Assembly: GCF_036373705.1 (NCBI RefSeq) | Contig: NC_089851.1 | Span: 51,395,470-51,459,469 of the forward strand | Reading direction: 5' to 3' | Origin: Amia ocellicauda | Lineage: Eukaryota; Chordata; Actinopteri; Amiiformes; Amiidae | DNA: 64,000 nucleotides | Part shown: positions 1-11,613 of the stretch, in pieces | How the letters are laid out: each line of letters opens with the position of its first letter | Position numbering within the stretch: the stretch's first letter is position 1 | The notes under the pieces: model-generated | Databases searched by the model: none | Seen by the model: only the letters and a program-made list of their open reading frames with translations | What the model was told of the DNA's origin: nothing | Program-made: the position numbers and the translations under genes

Positions 1-3000
1 GATCACGGACCACTGTCAATCAGATGCTTGCCTTGCCGTCCATCCATCCATCTATCTATCTATCTATCTATGACTCTCGATATCTAACTCTCTTGCTTGC
101 TATCGCTCCCCCAATGGTCAGTAGCATAGTAGCATAACAGCAGATCACGGACCACTGTCAATCAGATGCTTGCCTTGCCGTCCATCCATCCATCCATCTA
201 TCTATCTATCTATCTATGACTCTCGATATCTAACTCTCTTGCTTGCTATCGCTCCCCCAATGGTCAGTAGCATAGTAGCATAACAGCAGATCACGGACCA
301 CTGTCAATCAGATGCTTGCCTTGCCGTCCATCCATCCATCCATCTATCTATCTATCTATCTATGACTCTCGATATCTAACTCTCTTGCTTGCTATCGCTC
401 CCCCAATGGTCAGTAGCATAGTAGCATAACAGCAGATCACGGACCACTGTCAATCAGATGCTTGCCTTGCCGTCCATCCATCCATCTATCTATCTATCTA
501 TCTATGACTCTCGATATCTAACTCTCTTGCTTGCTATCGCTCCCCCAATGGTCAGTAGCATAGTAGCATAACAGCAGATCACGGACCACTGTCAATCAGA
601 TGCTTGCCTTGCCGTCCATCCATCCATCTATCTATCTATCTATCTATGACTCTCGATATCTAACTCTCTTGCTTGCTATCGCTCCCCCAATGGTCAGTAG
701 CATAGTAGCATAACAGCAGATCACGGACCACTGTCAATCAGATGCTTGCCTTGCCGTCCATCCATCCATCTATCTATCTATCTATCTATGACTCTCGATA
801 TCTAACTCTCTTGCTTGCTATCGCTCCCCCAATGGTCAGTAGCATAGTAGCATAACAGCAGATCATGGACCACTGTCAATCAGATGCTTGCCTTGCCGTC
901 CATCCATCCATCCATCTATCTAACTATCTATCTATGACTCTCGATATCTAACTCTCTTGCTTGCTATAGCTCCCCCAATGGTCAGTAGCATAGTAGCATA
1001 ACAGCAGATCACGGACCACTGTCAATCAGATGCTTGCCTTGCCGTCCATCCATCCATCTATCTATCTATCTATCTATGACTCTCGATATCTAACTCTCTT
1101 GCTTGCTATCGCTCCCCCAATGGTCAGTAGCATAGTAGCATAACAGCAGATCACGGACCACTGTCAATCAGATGCTTGCCTTGCCGTCCATCCATCCATC
1201 CATCTATCTATCTATCTATCTATGACTCTCGATATCTAACTCTCTTGCTTGCTATCGCTCCCCCAATGGTCAGTAGCATAGTAGCATAACAGCAGATCAC
1301 GGACCACTGTCAATCAGATGCTTGCCTTGCCGTCCATCCATCCATCCATCTATCTATCTATCTATCTATGACTCTCGATATCTAACTCTCTTGCTTGCTA
1401 TCGCTCCCCCAATGGTCAGTAGCATAGTAGCATAACAGCAGATCACGGACCACTGTCAATCAGATGCTTTTCTTGCCGTCCATCCATCCATCTATCTATC
1501 TATCTATCTATCTATGACTCTCGATATCTAACTCTCTTGCTTGCTATCGCTCCCCCAATGGTCAGTAGCATAGTAGCATAACAGCAGATCACGGACCACT
1601 GTCAATCAGATGCTTGCCTTGCCGTCCATCCATCCATCTATCTATCTATCTATCTATGACTCTCGATATCTAACTCTCTTGCTTGCTATCGCTCCCCCAA
1701 TGGTCAGTAGCATAGTAGCATAACAGCAGATCACGGACCACTGTCAATCAGATGCTTGCCTTGCCGTCCATCCATCCATCTATCTATCTATCTATCTATG
1801 ACTCTCGATATCTAACTCTCTTGCTTGCTATCGCTCCCCCAATGGTCAGTAGCATAGTAGCATAACAGCAGATCACGGACCACTGTCAATCAGATGCTTG
1901 CCTTGCCGTCCATCCATCCATCCATCTATCTATCTATCTATCTATGACTCTCGATATCTAACTCTCTTGCTTGCTATCGCTCCCCCAATGGTCAGTAGCA
2001 TAGTAGCATAACAGCAGATCACGGACCACTGTCAATCAGATGCTTGCCTTGCCGTCCATCCATCCATCCATCTATCTATCTATCTATCTATGACTCTCGA
2101 TATCTAACTCTCTTGCTTGCTATCGCTCCCCCAATGGTCAGTAGCATAGTAGCATAACAGCAGATCACGGACCACTGTCAATCAGATGCTTGCCTTGCCG
2201 TCCATCCATCCATCTATCTATCTATCTATCTATGACTCTCGATATCTAACTCTCTTGCTTGCTATCGCTCCCCCAATGGTCAGTAGCATAGTAGCATAAC
2301 AGCAGATCACGGACCACTGTCAATCAGATGCTTGCCTTGCCGTCCATCCATCCATCTATCTATCTATCTATCTATGACTCTCGATATCTAACTCTCTTGC
2401 TTGCTATCGCTCCCCCAATGGTCAGTAGCATAGTAGCATAACAGCAGATCACGGACCACTGTCAATCAGATGCTTGCCTTGCCGTCCATCCATCCATCTA
2501 TCTATCTATCTATCTATGACTCTCGATATCTAACTCTCTTGCTTGCTATCGCTCCCCCAATGGTCAGTAGCATAGTAGCATAACAGCAGATCACGGACCA
2601 CTGTCAATCAGATGCTTGCCTTGCCGTCCATCCATCCATCCATCTATCTATCTACCTATCTATGACTCTCGATATCTAACTCTCTTGCTTGCTATCGCTC
2701 CCCCAATGGTCAGTAGCATAGTAGCATAACAGCAGATCACGGACCACTGTCAATCAGATGCTTGCCTTGCCGTCCATCCATCCATCCATCTATCTATCTA
2801 TCTATCTATGACTCTCGATATCTAACTCTCTTGCTTGCTATCGCTCCCCCAATGGTCAGTAGCATAGTAGCATAACAGCAGATCACGGACCACTGTCAAT
2901 CAGATGCTTGCCTTGCCGTCCATCCATCCATCCATCTATCTATCTATCTATCTATGACTCTCGATATCTAACTCTCTTGCTTGCTATCGCTCCCCCAATG

Positions 3001-3324
3001 GTCAGTAGCATAGTAGCATAACAGCAGATCACGGACCACTGTCAATCAGATGCTTGCCTTGCCGTCCATCCATCCATCTATCTATCTATCTATCTATGAC
3101 TCTCGATATCTAACTCTCTTGCTTGCTATCGCTCCCCCAATGGTCAGTAGCATAGTAGCATAACAGCAGATCACGGACCACTGTCAATCAGATGCTTGCC
3201 TTGCCGTCCATCCATCCATCTATCTATCTATCTATCTAGCTATCTATCTAGCTATTTAGCTAGCTATCAATCTATGACTCTCAATATCTAACTCTCTTGC
3301 TTGCTATCGCTCCCCCAATGGTCA
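1..3324. repeat. Monomer-only block at left edge
   Basis: About 23 satellite monomers without a cassette. Marker variants include CTATAGCTC near 967 and CTACCTATC near 2652, which recur in later blocks. The last monomer (about 3170-3324) has a diverged tract with TAGC steps and CTCAATATC in place of CTCGATATC. This same diverged monomer precedes every cassette, so monomer and cassette were copied together. Confidence 0.9.
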
Positions 3325-3424
3325 CGTATGTTGCATTCAACGACAAAGAAAATCGTGTGCTGGAAATGATTTCTGGCAACTGTGAAGGAACTGCACGACT
3401 GCAGCAAGCACAACACCTCCGTCT

Positions 3425-3498
3425 GTGTCTGTGGCGCAATCGATCAGCGTGTTCGGCTGTTAACCGAAAGGATGGTGGTTTGAATCCACCCAGGGACG
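3425..3498 (+). tRNA. tRNA-Asn (GTT), cassette 1, slightly degenerate
   Basis: A 74-nt cloverleaf close to vertebrate tRNA-Asn-GTT. D stem GCGC/GCGT, anticodon arm TTCGG-CTGTTAA-CCGAA and T stem GGTGG/CCACC all pair. The acceptor GTGTCTG/CAGGGAC has one G-G clash and one wobble. The T loop is TTTGAAT, so the B-box C56 is T. In this copy D-loop position 19 is A, giving a possible A19-T56 pair in place of G19-C56. A TTTT tract follows about 8 nt downstream. It could be a functional variant or a pseudogene; the C56 change argues for weak transcription. Confidence 0.75.
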
Positions 3499-3662
3499 GC
3501 CCACTTTTCCCCCCGCCCCTTGTTATTGTTTCTACTTCTGGCGGTCACCTTGCCAGACTGCGGCTACAGTAACCTTAAGCTGCTTGCTGCGGACGGCCAT
3601 CTTGGAAAAATGTATTGAGCGTTTAGAAACTTCCTTTCCATTGCCTAGGCCAACATAAACCA

Positions 3663-3736
3663 AGGCACTGCTAGGAGTCGAACCCAGGGTTTCCTGTTTA
3701 CGAGACAGGCGCTTTGACCAACTAAGCCACGGTACC
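3663..3736 (-). tRNA. tRNA-Thr (CGT), cassette 1
   Basis: A 74-nt cloverleaf close to vertebrate tRNA-Thr. D stem GCTT/AAGC, anticodon arm CCTGT-CTCGTAA-ACAGG, T arm CTGGG-TTCGACT-CCTAG with intact B box. The acceptor GGTACCG/CAGTGCC has one wobble (position 3) and one C-A clash (position 6). It points toward the tRNA-Asn, so the two are convergent. No T-run lies directly downstream; the first is about 55 nt away. Confidence 0.82.
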
Positions 3737-4853
3737 AGGACTCTCCCATTCCCCAGTGCCTACACTCAGGCATAAGAAACAAAACAAAACAAAACAAAAC
3801 AAAACAAAACAAAACAAAACAAAACAAAACAAAACAAAACAAAACAAAACAAAACAAAACAAAACAAAACAAAACAAAACAAAACAAAATCTGGATGCAG
3901 GCTGCAACAAAGGAAGCACACAGAGGTGAAAACGTAAGGTTGACGGGAGCAACAAGCTCCCTGTTGCGACTGTCCAGGGGCGGCAATGGGAATTGGACGT
4001 TAGGTAAGTAGCATAGTAGCATAACAGCAGATCACGGACCACTGTCAATCAGATGCTTGCCTTTCCGTCCATCCATCCATCTATCTATCTATCTATCTTT
4101 GACTCTCGATATCTAACTCTCTTGCTTGCTATCGCTCCCCCAATGGTCAGTAGCATAGTAGCATAACAGCAGATCACGGACCACTGTCAATCAGATGCTT
4201 GCCTTGCCGTCCATCCATCCATCTATCTATCTATCTATCTATGACTCTCGATATCTAACTCTCTTGCTTGCTATCGCTCCCCCAATGGTCAGTAGCATAG
4301 TAGCATAACAGCAGATCACGGACCACTGTCAATCAGATGCTTGCCTTGCCGTCCATCCATCCATCTATCTATCTATCTATCTATGACTCTCGATATCTAA
4401 CTCTCTTGCTTGCTATCGCTCCCCCAATGGTCAGTAGCATAGTAGCATAACAGCAGATCACGGACCACTGTCAATCAGATGCTTGCCTTGCCGTCCATCC
4501 ATCCATCTATCTATCTATCTATCTATGACTCTTGATATCTAACTCTCTTGCTTGCTATCGCTACCCCAATGGTCAGTAGAATAGTAGCATATCAGCAGAT
4601 CATGGACCACAGTCAATCAGATGCTTGCCTTGCCGTCCATCCATCCATCTATCTATCTATCTATCTAGCTATCTATCTAGCTATTTAGCTAGCTATCAAT
4701 CTATGACTCTCAATATCTAACTCTCTTGCTTGCTATCGCTCCCCCAATGGTCACGTATGTTGCATTCAACAACAAAGAAAATCGTGTGCTGGAAATGATT
4801 TCTGGCAACTGTGAAGGAACTGCACGACTGCAGCAAGCACAACACCTCCGTCT

Positions 4854-4927
4854 GTGTCTGTTGCGCAATCGGTCAGCGTGTTCGGCTGTTAACCGAAAGG
4901 ATGGTGGTTTGAATCCACCCAGGGACG
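4854..4927 (+). tRNA. tRNA-Asn (GTT), cassette 2
   Basis: As cassette 1, but G9 is T (TTGCGC) and the D loop keeps G18-G19, so position 19 would form only a G-T wobble with T56. Confidence 0.7.
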
Positions 4928-5091
4928 GCCCACTTTTCCCCCCGCCCCTTGTTATTGTTTCTACTTCTGGCGGTCACCTTGCCAGACTGCGGCTACAGTA
5001 ACCTTAAGCTGCTTGCTGCGGACGGCCATCTTGGAAAAATGTATTGAGCGTTTAGAAACTTCCTTTCCATTGCCTAGGCCAACATAAACCA

Positions 5092-5165
5092 AGGCACTGC
5101 TAGGAGTCGAACCCAGGGTTTCCTGTTTACGAGACAGGCGCTTTGACCAACTAAGCCACGGTGCC
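5092..5165 (-). tRNA. tRNA-Thr (CGT), cassette 2
   Basis: The 5' acceptor is GGCACCG, so position 3 is a Watson-Crick C-G pair and only the C6-A67 clash remains. Confidence 0.82.
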
Positions 5166-6943
5166 AGGACACTCCCATTCCCCAGTGCCTACACTCAGGC
5201 GTAAGAAACAAAACAAAACCAAACAAAACAAAACAAAACAAAACAAAACAAAATCTGGATGCAGGCTGCAACAAAGGAAGCACACAGAGGTGAAAACGTA
5301 AGGTTGACGGGAGCAACAAGCTCCCTGTTGCGAATGTCCAGGGGCGGCAATGGGAATTGGACGTTAGGTAAGTAGCATAGTAGCATAACAGCAGATCACG
5401 GAACACTGTCAATCAGATGCTTGCCTTTCTGTCCATCCATCCATCTATCTATCTATCTATCTATGTCTCTCGATATCTAACTCTCTTGCTTGCTATCGCT
5501 CCCCCAATGGTCAGTAGCATAGTAGCATAACAGCAGATCACGGACCACTGTCAATCAGATGCTTGCCTTGCCGTCCATCCATCCATCTATCTATCTATCT
5601 ATCTATGACTCTCGATATCTAACTCTCTTGCTTGCTATCGCTCCCCCAATGGTCAGTAGCATAGTAGCATAACAGCAGATCACGGACCACTGTCAATCAG
5701 ATGCTTGCCTTGCCGTCCATCCATCCATCCATCTATCTATCTATCTATCTATGACTCTCGATATCTAACTCTCTTGCTTGCTATCGCTCCCCCAATGGTC
5801 AGTAGCATAGTAGCATAACAGCAGATCACGGACCACTGTCAATCAGATGCTTGCCTTGCCGTCCATCCATCCATCTATCTATCTATCTATCTATGACTCT
5901 CGATATCTAACTCTCTTGCTTGCTATCGCTCCCCCAATGGTCAGTAGCATAGTAGCATAACAGCAGATCACGGACCACTGTCAATCAGATGCTTGCCTTG
6001 CCGTCCATCCATCCATCTATCTATCTATCTATCTATGACTCTCGATATCTAACTCTCTTGCTTGCTATCGCTCCCCCAATGGTCAGTAGCATAGTAGCAT
6101 AACAGCAGATCACGGACCACTGTCAATCAGATGCTTGCCTTGCCGTCCATCCATCCATCCATCTATCTATCTACCTATCTATGACTCTCGATATCTAACT
6201 CTCTTGCTTGCTATCGCTCCCCCAATGGTCAGTAGCATAGTAGCATAACAGCAGATCACGGACCACTGTCAATCAGATGCTTGCCTTGCCGTCCATCCAT
6301 CCATCCATCTATCTATCTATCTATCTATGACTCTCGATATCTAACTCTCTTGCTTGCTATCGCTCCCCCAATGGTCAGTAGCATAGTAGCATAACAGCAG
6401 ATCACGGACCACTGTCAATCAGATGCTTGCCTTGCCGTCCATCCATCCATCCATCTATCTATCTATCTATCTATGACTCTCGATATCTAACTCTCTTGCT
6501 TGCTATCGCTCCCCCAATGGTCAGTAGCATAGTAGCATAACAGCAGATCACGGACCACTGTCAATCAGATGCTTGCCTTGCCGTCCATCCATCCATCTAT
6601 CTATCTATCTATCTATGACTCTCGATATCTAACTCTCTTGCTTGCTATCGCTCCCCCAATGGTCAGTAGCATAGTAGCATAACAGCAGATCACGGACCAC
6701 TGTCAATCAGATGCTTGCCTTGCCGTCCATCCATCCATCTATCTATCTATCTATCTAGCTATCTATCTAGCTATTTAGCTAGCTATCAATCTATGACTCT
6801 CAATATCTAACTCTCTTGCTTGCTATCGCTCCCCCAATGGTCACGTATGTTGCATTCAACGACAAAGAAAATCGTGTGCTGGAAATGATTTCTGGCAACT
6901 GTGAAGGAACTGCACGACTGCAGCAAGCACAACACCTCCGTCT

Positions 6944-7017
6944 GTGTCTGTGGCGCAATCGATCAGCGTGTTCGGCTGTTAACCGAAAGGATGGTGGTTT
7001 GAATCCACCCAGGGACG
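6944..7017 (+). tRNA. tRNA-Asn (GTT), cassette 3
   Basis: Same sequence as cassette 1, including A19 and T56. Confidence 0.75.
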
Positions 7018-7181
7018 GCCCACTTTTCCCCCCGCCCCTTGTTATTGTTTCTACTTCTGGCGGTCACCTTGCCAGACTGCGGCTACAGTAACCTTAAGCT
7101 GCTTGCTGCGGACGGCCATCTTGGAAAAATGTATTGAGCGTTTAGAAACTTCCTTTCCATTGCCTAGGCCAACATAAACCA

Positions 7182-7255
7182 AGGCACTGCTAGGAGTCGA
7201 ACCCAGGGTTTCCTGTTTACGAGACAGGCGCTTTGACCAACTAAGCCACGGTACC
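7182..7255 (-). tRNA. tRNA-Thr (CGT), cassette 3
   Basis: Same as cassette 1 (GGTACCG acceptor). Confidence 0.82.
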
Positions 7256-8377
7256 AGGACTCTCCCATTCCCCAGTGCCTACACTCAGGCATAAGAAACA
7301 AAACAAAACAAAACAAAACAAAACAAAACAAAACAAAACAAAACAAAACAAAACAAAACAAAACAAAACAAAACAAAACAAAACAAAACAAAACAAAACA
7401 AAACAAAACAAAATCTGGATGCAGGCTGCAACAAAGGAAGCACACAGAGGTGAAAACGTAAGGTTGACGGGAGCAACAAGCTCCCTGTTGCGACTGTCCA
7501 GGGGCGGCAATGGGAATTGGACGTTAGGTAAGTAGCATAGTAGCATAACAGCAGATCACGGACCACTGTCAATCAGATGCTTGCCTTTCCGTCCATCCAT
7601 CCATCTATCTATCTATCTATCTTTGACTCTCGATATCTAACTCTCTTGCTTGCTATCGCTCCCCCAATGGTCAGTAGCATAGTAGCATAACAGCAGATCA
7701 CGGACCACTGTCAATCAGATGCTTGCCTTGCCGTCCATCCATCCATCTATCTATCTATCTATCTATGACTCTCGATATCTAACTCTCTTGCTTGCTATCG
7801 CTCCCCCAATGGTCAGTAGCATAGTAGCATAACAGCAGATCACGGACCACTGTCAATCAGATGCTTGCCTTGCCGTCCATCCATCCATCTATCTATCTAT
7901 CTATCTATGACTCTCGATATCTAACTCTCTTGCTTGCTATCGCTCCCCCAATGGTCAGTAGCATAGTAGCATAACAGCAGATCACGGACCACTGTCAATC
8001 AGATGCTTGCCTTGCCGTCCATCCATCCATCTATCTATCTATCTATCTATGACTCTTGATATCTAACTCTCTTGCTTGCTATCGCTACCCCAATGGTCAG
8101 TAGAATAGTAGCATATCAGCAGATCATGGACCACAGTCAATCAGATGCTTGCCTTGCCGTCCATCCATCCATCTATCTATCTATCTATCTAGCTATCTAT
8201 CTAGCTATTTAGCTAGCTATCAATCTATGACTCTCAATATCTAACTCTCTTGCTTGCTATCGCTCCCCCAATGGTCACGTATGTTGCATTCAACAACAAA
8301 GAAAATCGTGTGCTGGAAATGATTTCTGGCAACTGTGAAGGAACTGCACGACTGCAGCAAGCACAACACCTCCGTCT

Positions 8378-8451
8378 GTGTCTGTTGCGCAATCGGTCAG
8401 CGTGTTCGGCTGTTAACCGAAAGGATGGTGGTTTGAATCCACCCAGGGACG
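8378..8451 (+). tRNA. tRNA-Asn (GTT), cassette 4
   Basis: Type B copy: T9, G19, T56. Confidence 0.7.
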
Positions 8452-8615
8452 GCCCACTTTTCCCCCCGCCCCTTGTTATTGTTTCTACTTCTGGCGGTCA
8501 CCTTGCCAGACTGCGGCTACAGTAACCTTAAGCTGCTTGCTGCGGACGGCCATCTTGGAAAAATGTATTGAGCGTTTAGAAACTTCCTTTCCATTGCCTA
8601 GGCCAACATAAACCA

Positions 8616-8689
8616 AGGCACTGCTAGGAGTCGAACCCAGGGTTTCCTGTTTACGAGACAGGCGCTTTGACCAACTAAGCCACGGTGCC
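8616..8689 (-). tRNA. tRNA-Thr (CGT), cassette 4
   Basis: Type B copy with GGCACCG acceptor. Confidence 0.82.
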
Positions 8690-10548
8690 AGGACACTCCC
8701 ATTCCCCAGTGCCTACACTCAGGCGTAAGAAACAAAACAAAACCAAACAAAACAAAACAAAACAAAACAAAACAAAATCTGGATGCAGGCTGCAACAAAG
8801 GAAGCACACAGAGGTGAAAACGTAAGGTTGACGGGAGCAACAAGCTCCCTGTTGCGAATGTCCAGGGGCGGCAATGGGAATTGGACGTTAGGTAAGTAGC
8901 ATAGTAGCATAACAGCAGATCACGGAACACTGTCAATCAGATGCTTGCCTTTCTGTCCATCCATCCATCTATCTATCTATCTATCTATGTCTCTCGATAT
9001 CTAACTCTCTTGCTTGCTATCGCTCCCCCAATGGTCAGTAGCATAGTAGCATAACAGCAGATCACGGACCACTGTCAATCAGATGCTTGCCTTGCCGTCC
9101 ATCCATCCATCTATCTATCTATCTATCTATGACTCTCGATATCTAACTCTCTTGCTTGCTATCGCTCCCCCAATGGTCAGTAGCATAGTAGCATAACAGC
9201 AGATCACGGACCACTGTCAATCAGATGCTTGCCTTGCCGTCCATCCATCCATCCATCTATCTATCTATCTATCTATGACTCTCGATATCTAACTCTCTTG
9301 CTTGCTATCGCTCCCCCAATGGTCAGTAGCATAGTAGCATAACAGCAGATCACGGACCACTGTCAATCAGATGCTTGCCTTGCCGTCCATCCATCCATCT
9401 ATCTATCTATCTATCTATGACTCTCGATATCTAACTCTCTTGCTTGCTATCGCTCCCCCAATGGTCAGTAGCATAGTAGCATAACAGCAGATCACGGACC
9501 ACTGTCAATCAGATGCTTGCCTTGCCGTCCATCCATCCATCTATCTATCTATCTATCTATGACTCTCGATATCTAACTCTCTTGCTTGCTATCGCTCCCC
9601 CAATGGTCAGTAGCATAGTAGCATAACAGCAGATCACGGACCACTGTCAATCAGATGCTTGCCTTGCCGTCCATCCATCCATCCATCTATCTATCTATCT
9701 ATCTATGACTCTCGATATCTAACTCTCTTGCTTGCTATCGCTCCCCCAATGGTCAGTAGCATAGTAGCATAACAGCAGATCACGGACCACTGTCAATCAG
9801 ATGCTTGCCTTGCCGTCCATCCATCCATCCATCTATCTATCTATCTATCTATGACTCTCGATATCTAACTCTCTTGCTTGCTATCGCTCCCCCAATGGTC
9901 AGTAGCATAGTAGCATAACAGCAGATCACGGACCACTGTCAATCAGATGCTTGCCTTGCCGTCCATCCATCCATCTATCTATCTATCTATCTATGACTCT
10001 CGATATCTAACTCTCTTGCTTGCTATCGCTCCCCCAATGGTCAGTAGCATAGTAGCATAACAGCAGATCACGGACCACTGTCAATCAGATGCTTGCCTTG
10101 CCGTCCATCCATCCATCCATCTATCTATCTACCTATCTATGACTCTCGATATCTAACTCTCTTGCTTGCTATCGCTCCCCCAATGGTCAGTAGCATAGTA
10201 GCATAACAGCAGATCATGGACCACTGTCAATCAGATGCTTGCCTTGCCGTCCATCCATCCATCCATCTATCTAACTATCTATCTATGACTCTCGATATCT
10301 AACTCTCTTGCTTGCTATAGCTCCCCCAATGGTCAGTAGCATAGTAGCATAACAGCAGATCACGGACCACTGTCAATCAGATGCTTGCCTTGCCGTCCAT
10401 CCATCCATCTATCTATCTATCTATCTATGACTCTCGATATCTAACTCTCTTGCTTGCTATCGCTCCCCCAATGGTCAGTAGCATAGTAGCATAACAGCAG
10501 ATCACGGACCACTGTCAATCAGATGCTTGCCTTGCCGTCCATCCATCC

Positions 10549-10591
<43 letters not shown>

Positions 10592-11095
10592 ATTCTATCT
10601 ATCTATCTATCTATCTATCTATGACTCTTGATATCTAACTCTCTTGCTTGCTATCGCTACCCCAATGGTCAGTAGAATAGTAGCATATCAGCAGATCATG
10701 GACCACAGTCAATCAGATGCTTGCCTTGCCGTCCATCCATCCATCTATCTATCTATCTATCTATCTATGACTCTCGATATCTAACTCTCTTGCTTGCTAT
10801 CGCTACCCCAATGGTCAGTAGAATAGTAGCATATCAGCAGATCATGGACCACAGTCAATCAGATGCTTGCCTTGCCGTCCATCCATCCATCTATCTATCT
10901 ATCTATCTAGCTATCTATCTAGCTATTTAGCTAGCTATCAATCTATGACTCTCAATATCTAACTCTCTTGCTTGCTATCGCTCCCCCAATGGTCACGTAT
11001 GTTGCATTCAACAACAAAGAAAATCGTGTGCTGGAAATGATTTCTGGCAACTGTGAAGGAACTGCACGACTGCAGCAAGCACAACACCTCCGTCT

Positions 11096-11169
11096 GTGTC
11101 TGTTGCGCAATCGGTCAGCGTGTTCGGCTGTTAACCGAAAGGATGGTGGTTTGAATCCACCCAGGGACG
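11096..11169 (+). tRNA. tRNA-Asn (GTT), cassette 5
   Basis: Type B copy: T9, G19, T56. Confidence 0.7.
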
Positions 11170-11333
11170 GCCCACTTTTCCCCCCGCCCCTTGTTATTGT
11201 TTCTACTTCTGGCGGTCACCTTGCCAGACTGCGGCTACAGTAACCTTAAGCTGCTTGCTGCGGACGGCCATCTTGGAAAAATGTATTGAGCGTTTAGAAA
11301 CTTCCTTTCCATTGCCTAGGCCAACATAAACCA

Positions 11334-11407
11334 AGGCACTGCTAGGAGTCGAACCCAGGGTTTCCTGTTTACGAGACAGGCGCTTTGACCAACTAAGCCA
11401 CGGTGCC
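11334..11407 (-). tRNA. tRNA-Thr (CGT), cassette 5
   Basis: Type B acceptor GGCACCG. The upstream flank reads GGACTCTCC, as in type A, instead of the GGACACTCC of cassettes 2 and 4. Confidence 0.82.
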
Positions 11408-11613
11408 AGGACTCTCCCATTCCCCAGTGCCTACACTCAGGCGTAAGAAACAAAACAAAACCAAACAAAACAAAACAAAACAAAACAAAACAAAATCTGG
11501 ATGCAGGCTGCAACAAAGGAAGCACACAGAGGTGAAAACGTAAGGTTGACGGGAGCAACAAGCTCCCTGTTGCGAATGTCCAGGGGCGGCAATGGGAATT
11601 GGACGTTAGGTAA

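Larger units (their letters stand above)
3325..4007. repeat. tRNA cassette 1 (type A)
   Basis: A 683-bp insert that splits a satellite monomer between ATGGTCA and GTAGCATAG. In order it holds tRNA-Asn (+), a GC-rich spacer, tRNA-Thr (-) and an (AAAAC)n tract at roughly 3778-3889. No clear target-site duplication is visible at the junctions. Type A marks are GACAAAG upstream, TGGCGC in the Asn D arm, and GGTACCG at the Thr 5' end. Confidence 0.93.
4754..5371. repeat. tRNA cassette 2 (type B)
   Basis: Type B marks: AACAAAG upstream, TTGCGC in the Asn D arm, GGCACCG at the Thr 5' end, and a short AAAAC tract (roughly 5208-5252) broken by one AAAACC unit. It starts 1429 bp after cassette 1. Confidence 0.92.
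6844..7531. repeat. tRNA cassette 3 (type A)
   Basis: A near-identical repeat of cassette 1. The AAAAC tract (roughly 7298-7412) is about one unit longer than in cassette 1. Confidence 0.92.
8278..8895. repeat. tRNA cassette 4 (type B)
   Basis: A repeat of cassette 2 with the same short, interrupted AAAAC tract (roughly 8732-8777) and the same neighbouring private variants (GGAACACTG, then CTATGTCTC after the cassette). Confidence 0.92.
10996..11613. repeat. tRNA cassette 5 (type B)
   Basis: Type B with the short interrupted AAAAC tract (roughly 11450-11496), but without the private GGAACACTG change of cassettes 2 and 4. A lengthened TCTA tract precedes it at about 10549-10620. Confidence 0.92.

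Noticed and set aside
1-3239. CRISPR-like repeat-spacer pattern
   Set aside because: Units are contiguous tandem copies with no unique spacers, in a clearly eukaryotic context.
3297-3572. A 91-codon frame repeated in all 14 cassettes
   Set aside because: It runs straight through the tRNA-Asn; its conservation is that of the cassette, and its start lies in satellite sequence.
3645-4048. Frames rich in alternating Phe/Cys/Val/Leu or Asn/Lys/Thr/Gln beside each tRNA-Thr
   Set aside because: These are translations of the (AAAAC)n tract, which is open in several frames on both strands.
10721-10930. Frame encoding Ser-Ile-Tyr-Leu repeats
   Set aside because: Translation of the TCTA tract.
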